From assembly GCA_900618795.1 (NCBI GenBank), contig UYJD01000004.1:748560-812559 (forward strand): a stretch of DNA of 64,000 bases. The letters run 5' to 3'. The notes beneath the pieces are model-generated. The model was not told the DNA's origin. It did no database searches and saw nothing but the letters and a program-made list of their open reading frames with translations. The DNA is from Cyanodermella asteris (lineage: Eukaryota > Ascomycota > Lecanoromycetes > Ostropales > Stictidaceae). Below are positions 56,871 to 64,000 of this stretch, piece by piece. Every line of letters begins with the position of its first letter. Position 1 is the stretch's first letter. Both the position numbers and the translations under genes were made by a program.

Positions 56871-59800
56871 ATGGCTTCCTCCACGTTACCATCAAACAGA
56901 TTCCCATTGTCACCTCCGTACTCTTCCACGCTAGGTTCGACATCTCTTTCAAATACATCTCTTGCCGCCGCTCATACCACTTTGCCTGCGGTCACACCGA
57001 AGGGAGTCAAGAGACGTGCCTCTGACGAGCTCCTTGTCTCGGCCGCTCCGAACCTCAACGGCAAACGGGCCAAGGTCGCCCGCTCCAGCTCACAACCTCC
57101 CATCGCTCTGCGCAGCATGTCCCGCACGAGGGACTCCGCTACGCCGGAGCTTGACGAGGATGGGCTACCTATCCGCTATACACCTACGACGGGAAGGATC
57201 AGTAAGGCCAAGAAGGGTCTTCCTGTTCACTACTGTCAGTACGGATGCGGCAAGGTCTACACCAGGGCGGAGCACCGAAAGTGAGTTCCCCAAAGTCGCG
57301 GACATGCGGCGCAGCATGGCAAGAGATTTGAGACTGATAACGTGAACAGGCGGCACGAAGCGAACCATCGAAAGGACGCACTCTTCAGATGCACCATTCC
57401 TGACTGCCTGAAGGAATTCCAGCGCATCGATCTGTTTCAGCGACACCTGGAGAAGCAGTGGGTTCCGGAGCCTCAAGTTCAAGACATTCCCAAAGTCAGC
57501 ACTAATTCCCTCAGACATGACCAGGGCACAGGAACAAATGATCGCACAAGAACGTCGAGCGTCACTTCCTCCGTTGGAAGCAGTGACCGGTACAATACTG
57601 CTGAACAAATAGCCATGCCAAACATGGCAGCGCAGATGGGGCTGGGTCTGACAACTCCTCCATACTCTTCTGCATTCCCGGCGTACTCGGGAGTGGAAGG
57701 ACAAACAGGTCGAATTAATTGGAGCGGAGCGCAGCAGATGTCCGGGCTCCCGAGCTCCAGTTCAGAGGCCTTCTCGGACGCATACTCGACTTCTCTGCGG
57801 CAGTCGAATGCACAGATGCTCGAGCTTGGTCAGCGTTCCGACAGAACGATGTCTGCTCCTCCGACCGAAATGCAGGCAGAATTCGGCGCAAGCATGCCTC
57901 AGATTCCGCAAACCCCAGGAAGCGGAGCGTGGTCCTCGGATACGTATTGGCAGCAACAGCCCATGAGCGCGGCAACGAGCGGCTTCGAGGACGCCTATCG
58001 CGCAGTAGGTACATCTTCTCCCATGTCGAGAGAATCATCTCCGCATGAAAGGCGCCGTTCGTGCGTTAACGATTGCAGATGAGCATGGTCGAAGCACAAG
58101 CAGTCATGGCCTGGAGCCTGCCTCAGGAGGCGCAGGCTTTTCCTCAGCAGCCCCAGTCCTATCCACTTCTGCAGGGTTGGTAGAGCTGGACGCCGAACAT
58201 CTGCAGCACTACCACGAGTGCTATTGGGGTCACTTTGACGCTCTCTTCCCGATCGTGCACCGCAGCAGCTATTCGCCGGCGAGCGCGGACAGCGGGCTGC
58301 TTGGAGCCATGATCCTGGCAATTGGAGCGCAGTTTTCACCACGGTCTAGCGCTCCCGCGCACTCGGTCAACAGCTTCAACATCGCTCGCTCGATCATCGA
58401 AGAACAGGTACGTACAGAGTGGAGTGTGTTTTGCCTACTATGATTCGTGCCTGCGCTGCAACCTTTTACTGTGGGGCCCGAGCCGCATGCGTGACCTCCA
58501 CACGCTGCTGCTGCAGGCTGTGCACAACTGTCTAATCATGAGTTCGTGCATGATCAGATTGTTGTTCGCTGCACCCTGCCACTCAGCTGAAGGATCATCT
58601 TCATTTTGCACGCCTTGTGTGCCCCGAAGCGCAGCGCCTGGATGCCGACAGCTGACAATGCGAGCCCGAGATCAAGGAGGCGACAAGGAGACGAACAAGG
58701 CTGAGCTTCGCAACCTCTCGCGTGCAGCGCATCGCTGCCATCGCAGGAAACAGGGATTGCGGGCATGGCCAGCGTCGTGCTCGTGCTCAATTAGGCGTTG
58801 GGGGCCAAAAGACAAAAGGCTTCCGGCTCCACTCTGCCGTCCCGCAACGAAGAGTTTCCCGGAATCCTCCAATCAGCCCGCAGTCTCTTCATTATCCACC
58901 CCGTATCCACCTCTCTCGCTCGCTCATCGCCCGGATGCTCCTCGTCATGCCCTGACAGAATGCCAAATACACGCAGCAAGCACTGCCATGCCATGCCATC
59001 GATGCACAAGGGTTATGCTAATCAGTCCTGCTTTACAACTAGGTCAATCTTTCAGCCACTGCCAATCTCGACCCCAAAGGCCTCAATGCAGTCCTCGTTG
59101 CTCAGCTTCAGGGAGTCTTTCTTTGGGAATACTTCGCTGTCTATCGCAGCCAACAGTCTGGCGTCCACAAGAGCAAACACTTTGCTGCGCTTTACAACCT
59201 GGTAAGCCCCCCCGCAGCCTATGATACGGTTGCTGTCCGAACAGCGTCCTTTTCATTCACACCTCCAAATGCCCGCCCACTACACATGCATATCACTTCG
59301 TGTTTGTTTCGGGCATGTTTCTTCTTTGAGTCGAGCTGTCTGCCATGCGGTGCAGACATGCTTCATTGCTTGACATTGTCTTGCAGTCTTGCGTCTTCGC
59401 TCCATGCTACGGTACCTATCAGGACGTACCATCGGCCCGTCTTTTGTGCTACGCTGGCATGTGCCCATCCGTACCATTCCCCAAGTCCTTCTGTGCTGCC
59501 CTGATCAGACGTTGATTCTGGTTCACGGCCGCGTATGAAGAGCTTGGGAGTGACCTTTCGACCAATGCGCCGCAAAGTCAAACGCTTGTTTCAATGTTTC
59601 CACTCTTTGCGATGCTACCTGTCACCATTGGTCGCGACCTCGACGAGTGTGTTCGTCGTCGGTCGCCATCTTTTGACATGTCCCTCTTGACGCCTTCCTG
59701 TTTGAGCACCTGGCTCGTTGCGGAGCTGTCCGGATCACTCCCACGTGCTCATCGTCATCTGTCTATACGAGCTTGTCCTGACGCTTTTTCTTACAGCTCC

Positions 59801-61005
59801 TGAATGCCGATCTGGAATCGGAGGATGGAAATCTTCCCAGATCAGATGAGGATGGCAACTCAGATCCACAATCCACCTGGTTGCCCCTAGAATCGCTCCG
59901 GCGGCTCCTTCTAGCCTGCTTCATCCTCGACACTCACCGGAGTAACTTCTTCCACCAACCGGCCACGTGCCCGCTCCCACATTCGGTCACTCTGCCACGG
60001 CCTTGTACCGACCAGCTGTGGACCACGGACCTCGCATCCCCAGATGTCTGGCAGACCATTTGGACGAGCGGACGGTCGTCGCCGACACCCACGCCCTTCA
60101 AGATCAATCTCGAACACGCGCTGAGGCTGAATCTATCCGGGACCGTTTCCGTCAGCTCCGCCGCGTTCCCCACCGAATCGCCAGCCGTCAGCCTCACAGC
60201 CTGGTCTCTGCGACTCACCTCTCAAGCCCCAGTACGCGCCCTCCTGATCGTCGCGTCAGAGGGTTCGTACGCCGCCAATGCAGTCTCGGAGTCTATTTGG
60301 AATGCCGCCAAAGCCGAACTCCGACGATGGGCCGCCAGCGCAGCTGCACTGACCGATCTTCGCGCAGCAGGTCGTGTCCTGACGACCTACTTTGCCCGCA
60401 ATTCCGAGGACGAACTGCACGGCGTCGGCCTCGAGCTCGACTGGTGTCTGTACATTGCCGCTCTAGTCGTGTGGGCGTACGCCAGCGCCAGCGACTCTCC
60501 GCAAGCTCCCGGAGCGGGCATCACGCCCGCCAGCGCAGTCGTCGGGAGCCCGCTCTTCGGAAAAGGGAAACAGCCACTTTCGCCGGCGAGCATGGGAATG
60601 GGCATGGGCTTCGCGGCCGCATCAAAGGGCTCGGGCTCGGGCTCGGGCATCACGTCGTCGCCCCGCAGCGTCCCCGGCCCGACGCCCCCGGCTTCCGCGT
60701 CGGCTCGCCAGCTCGGACTCCTGCCGTCGCAGCCGCTGGGCAGCCCGACCAATTTCCCGGGCTTCCACACCATGTCTCTGCAGCAGTTGCTGCAGACGCT
60801 GATCGCCGAGGGCGATTCGGGCAATTTGGCGACTCTCAAGGGCCGCGGTGGGAGTAAGACTGTGTTGTGGGCCGTGAGGAGTGTCATTGCCGATGGGGCG
60901 ATTAATTTGATGAAGGGAATGTTGCTGGCCGAGGCGGAGGCCGTTTTGGCGGGGTTGGGTGATGTCGAGGAGGGGCGACGGGGCGGTGCGTTGCTGGGAT
61001 TCTGA
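56871..61005 (+). CDS. C2H2 / fungal-trans domain transcription factor
   Basis: Five exons, 56871-57280, 57350-58008, 58079-58407, 59043-59201 and 59797-61005, give 921 residues with frame kept. Two zinc fingers lie at 122-174. The first is complete (C122, C126, H139, H143). The second has C151, C156 and H169 but reads HLEKQW where a last His is expected. A fungal-specific transcription factor domain follows: ELDAEHLQHYHECYWGHFDA, LFPIVHR, then LVAQLQGVFLWEYFAVYRSQ and SLRRLLLACFILDTH. The tail is rich in Ser, Gly and Pro. Introns 3 and 4 are 635 and 595 bp, unlike the 69- and 70-bp first two. The acceptor at 59042 is preceded by a GCTAATC branch-like site, supporting it. Small extra exons inside the long introns cannot be excluded. 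Targets are unknown. Confidence 0.82.
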
Positions 61006-61684
61006 GATTGAACGAGATCCGAGCAATGGCTGATGGGAAGCGGACGTTTGTTTTGGAGGATGTACGATATTGACGGGGGACAGGATGCGAGTTCGAATCG
61101 GATGGGACACGGCCGCTGCAGTTTTGCTTGTGTCTATCCAGTTTTGTATGTTTTGCGATGGCTGCTTCGTTTCTTGCTTTGAATGCATTTTCCAAACCGA
61201 TTCGACGAATTTGCCTTTCTTTTTGGATTGACATGATGCAATCGTGCTACTTGTGCTTAGCGTAGGACATGTTTGTTGTCATCTATATCAGCTTATAAAG
61301 CTGTATCTCGCCACGCCCAAGTTCTTCACCCGTGGCCAAACCTCAAAGTGCGGCTTGCACGCATAGAGCTTCAAAAGACATTGGGTGATATTGATATCGC
61401 CTGTTATCATGATCAGAAATTCATTACCGAAGCGACGAGTAAATTTCGCCGCTTCGTCTAAGTTCTATGACCCCTTGAGATCGTAATATGATGCCAGCCG
61501 CACCAAGTGAGCTCTCACCTCTGCTTTCACGGCGTCTAGGTCGCAAACTCGCCCGCTCTGTATCTTCGCTTCGTGTGCACTGCCGACATGCATATGCTAT
61601 GCTCCCTATTCGTGACTCGTGTCCCTCTTCCGAATGCGTGTCATTACTGTGGCTCCAAAATCTCACTCGCTCCCACGCGTGCAA
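61006..61684. other. Convergent intergenic region
   Basis: Space between the regulator and trehalase 3' ends. No gene is seen. Confidence 0.5.
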
Positions 61685-63934
61685 TCATGGCAGTTCGATG
61701 CCAACTTCAGTCATGCGATGGAATGTCTCCCAAGGCGTCAACGTGCCCAGAGCTCGGCGCATGTGTACATTGACCAGCGTCAGACCAACGGCATAGCTGG
61801 CATTGACCCAGCCGAAGCCTTCACGAGCCACGCCTTTGAAGTCGCTGCCCTGATTGCCGTATTCAGCGTCGACCTTGTGTGGCTCAATCGGCTGTGTCAC
61901 GTTGTATTTCTCCACCACAACACCATTGAAGTCAAAGAAAGCCTTCGTGACCAGGTACAGCCACTTATATGCCAGTCTCTGAGCCTCCTCTTGATAGTTG
62001 TATCGTCGCAGACCTTCCCACGCGAGAATCTGCTGCGGTGCCCAGCCAAAGGGATAGTCCCACTGTCGATTCGGGCGGTCGATGCCGACGGGTCCGCGCG
62101 ACTCTTCGGTCCCAGACACGAGACCACCAAAGACCTCGAACTTGGGTAGAGCCTCGTCAACCAGGCGCGCTGCTTTCTGTGGCGATGCAACACCTGCCCA
62201 TAAAGCCCAGAATGTGGTGGCAGTCTCATAATTGGTAGTCTCTTGCTTGACGGTATCGTAGTCGAAGTACATTCCCTTCTCACTGTTCCAGCAGTACTTG
62301 TCGATTGCAAAGCGGCGTTTCTTGCTTCGACGGTCCCAAGCAGCTGACGTCTCGACATAACCAGGCTCAAAGCCCTCCGCACACCACTCAGCTGGCACCG
62401 CGAGCTTGTCGTCAAAATAGTTATGGATGATCCGAGCAATGTCAGATTCGTACTTGAAAAGGAGTGAATTGAGATCGATGGTTGCGAGGTTGGCGGCGAC
62501 TCTCTCCAAACGATATGACGTGTCGTGGCCAGACTCACGAACAGCACGATCATGGAGGAAGTACTCATCTAGCTCGGGCTCCGCGATCTTGCCATAATTG
62601 TAGGCCTGTACAAAGTCATCGTAACTCATGCCGTGCTTGTCAGCGTACGGCTGGAGGTAGTGCACAAAGTGGCTGGCCTCTGTCTCTGGGGGAACACCAA
62701 TGCCATCTGGGCGGTATCGAGAGAGCCCAGTCTTGCGGTCCAGCCGAGGATCAGCCATCCATACTCCATGGTACTCCTTCATTGCAGCAAGAGTGGCCGT
62801 CCTCAAGAATTCAAGAGCGCCAGGCTCCATTTGGATTCTGATGTGTACTCTCAAGGCCATGTCTGTCAGAAACGGAGGTTGGCTTCGGCCCAGATAATAC
62901 GATCGATTTGCGTTGAAGATTTTGCCATAGTGCTTGATGCAAAAACAGAAGTGCTCAACCATTGACTTGGCTAGATCAATGCGACCGTGCTCGAGCAGAC
63001 CCAGCGACTCCATGTACGAGTCCCAGCCATAGAGCTCATTGAAGCGACCACCGGGAACAACAAAAGGCTTGCCGCGCAGATCTTTCTTGCCGGTCTTCTC
63101 ATCCACGTATTCCTCCATATCCACAGCCAAGAGTCCCGGCTTCGCGTTCAGATCCCGCACGAACTCTCCGGTCACTTTACCAGCTGGAAGCCAGACCACA
63201 TCCAACCGCAAATCGGGTCTGTCTGCTGCCAATCTGCTGTAGTACTCGTGCTGCTCAGGTGCGCCACGGGGAATGTAGATACGTGGTCGCGGGTCATCCG
63301 TCCAGTCTTTTGTATCCTTGGCGACTACCTCAATTGAAGACTTGTCAATGCGACGGGTCAGATTATCCCAAAAGGAATACTGAATGTTGCGATTGAGTCT
63401 GCTGACGGGATTCTCGTTCAACCGAATTTCGTCAAGGACGATCTGCTTTCTGCCGTATCCCTTTGCCAGCGTCAACTCTTGCAGCAGATTCGAGAGCATG
63501 TAGTTTCCGCGAATGTCTGCCTTTTTGTGTCCCCGAGAAGCTAAGGTGCCCAAGGTAAAGACCTTTGCACCTTTATCGTCAATTGTGATCTGCTCATTCT
63601 GGTCGGTGTCTTCTCTTGACAACAGGTCTTTCAATGTCTCGTCGACTTCGATCAGAAACTTGCGGTTATGGACTTGTGAGGCTTCGTCGTGGCTGCCCCG
63701 CCGATTGCTTTGCCGCTGTGGAACGACAACATGATCTCTGCCCGGCTCGTAGATCTGGAATTGTGTCAGTTCATACCTTTGGAAATGGGCCGATAGATTT
63801 ACAGATGAGTAAGCCCGTGTCTTGGCTTTGATGGCCGCCTCTTGGTCCGGTGCATAATATTTGTCTGGAGGAGTGTAAGGGTCGAGTCCGCCAGAAGGTG
63901 TACGCCTGCGCGCTCCACCTCCCACGGCGGACAT
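61685..63934 (-). CDS. NTH1: Neutral trehalase (GH37)
   Basis: A single exon encodes 749 residues, matching the roughly 750 of yeast Nth1. GH37 signatures are [20 protein letters not shown] at about 305-325 and [12 protein letters not shown] in the C-terminal third. A calcium-binding EF-like loop, [14 protein letters not shown], lies at 109-122. A PKA-type site RRGS ends at S81 and RRRTPS sits near the start, fitting the known control of neutral trehalase by PKA, 14-3-3 proteins and calcium. The enzyme splits cytosolic trehalose to two glucose when stress ends or spores germinate. No signal peptide, in contrast to acid trehalases. The ATG at 63934 is 66 bp from the window edge, so most of its promoter lies outside. 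Confidence 0.96.
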   Translation of the reverse strand: MSAVGGGARRRTPSGGLDPYTPPDKYYAPDQEAAIKAKTRAYSSVNLSAHFQRYELTQFQIYEPGRDHVVVPQRQSNRRGSHDEASQVHNRKFLIEVDETLKDLLSREDTDQNEQITIDDKGAKVFTLGTLASRGHKKADIRGNYMLSNLLQELTLAKGYGRKQIVLDEIRLNENPVSRLNRNIQYSFWDNLTRRIDKSSIEVVAKDTKDWTDDPRPRIYIPRGAPEQHEYYSRLAADRPDLRLDVVWLPAGKVTGEFVRDLNAKPGLLAVDMEEYVDEKTGKKDLRGKPFVVPGGRFNELYGWDSYMESLGLLEHGRIDLAKSMVEHFCFCIKHYGKIFNANRSYYLGRSQPPFLTDMALRVHIRIQMEPGALEFLRTATLAAMKEYHGVWMADPRLDRKTGLSRYRPDGIGVPPETEASHFVHYLQPYADKHGMSYDDFVQAYNYGKIAEPELDEYFLHDRAVRESGHDTSYRLERVAANLATIDLNSLLFKYESDIARIIHNYFDDKLAVPAEWCAEGFEPGYVETSAAWDRRSKKRRFAIDKYCWNSEKGMYFDYDTVKQETTNYETATTFWALWAGVASPQKAARLVDEALPKFEVFGGLVSGTEESRGPVGIDRPNRQWDYPFGWAPQQILAWEGLRRYNYQEEAQRLAYKWLYLVTKAFFDFNGVVVEKYNVTQPIEPHKVDAEYGNQGSDFKGVAREGFGWVNASYAVGLTLVNVHMRRALGTLTPWETFHRMTEVGIELP

Positions 63935-64000
63935 TTTGTGTGGGTGCGACGGATAACAGACACGCGGGACCTGTTCAGGTAGGGTTCCGACGTGTGGTTA

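Noticed and set aside
59053-59055. Alternative acceptor (TTTCAG) for intron 3 of the C2H2/fungal-trans gene
   Set aside because: It breaks frame with the GTACGT donor after codon EEQ; the acceptor at 59042 keeps frame and has a branch-like GCTAATC upstream.
1-64000. CRISPR arrays, rRNA genes, retrotransposons and operon-like bacterial features
   Set aside because: Looked for by eye and not seen; the sequence is eukaryotic nuclear DNA with spliced genes.

Overview
The window reads as nuclear DNA of a filamentous ascomycete. Intron-split genes use GT-AG sites, most introns are about 50-180 bp, and the protein families (Zn2Cys6 and C2H2 regulators, HET domain, GH37 trehalase, MmgE/PrpD, fungal MFS) are typical of Pezizomycotina. 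Dothideomycetes is my best guess from the look of the proteins; this is inference.

Left part (1-22 kb): a metabolic neighbourhood. In order it holds a metallo-beta-lactamase-fold hydrolase (-), a 2-methylcitrate-dehydratase-like MmgE/PrpD enzyme (+), an SMP-30/gluconolactonase-like gene with an in-frame stop (-), an atypical SDR (+), a HET-domain fossil (-), a secreted epoxide hydrolase (+), a Zn2Cys6 regulator (-), a second MmgE/PrpD enzyme closely resembling fungal cis-aconitate decarboxylase (+), and a DHA1-type MFS transporter (-). Three gene pairs are divergent, and each shared promoter holds a CGG-N10-CCG element of the kind bound by Zn2Cys6 dimers. The regulator + decarboxylase-like + MFS trio recalls the Aspergillus terreus itaconate cluster without a mitochondrial tricarboxylate carrier. 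The decarboxylase-like gene has an upstream in-frame extension that looks like a mitochondrial presequence.

Middle part (22-41 kb): an F-box protein, the THUMP-domain tRNA acetylation adaptor TAN1, an unrecognised 392-residue protein, a decayed FAD-linked (BBE-like) oxidase, a small cysteine-containing hypothetical protein, and an APH-family kinase-like protein. Long gene-poor stretches lie between them.

Right part (41-64 kb): a C2H2 regulator with a long CT-rich leader, a gamma-glutamylcyclotransferase-like protein, a C2H2/fungal-trans regulator with two unusually long introns, and neutral trehalase (NTH1). Two stretches of about 7.5 and 5.4 kb hold no gene I can support; one contains a diverged ~102-bp tandem duplication.

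Exon limits were set by hand from frame, GT-AG sites and family similarity recalled from memory. No database search was run.
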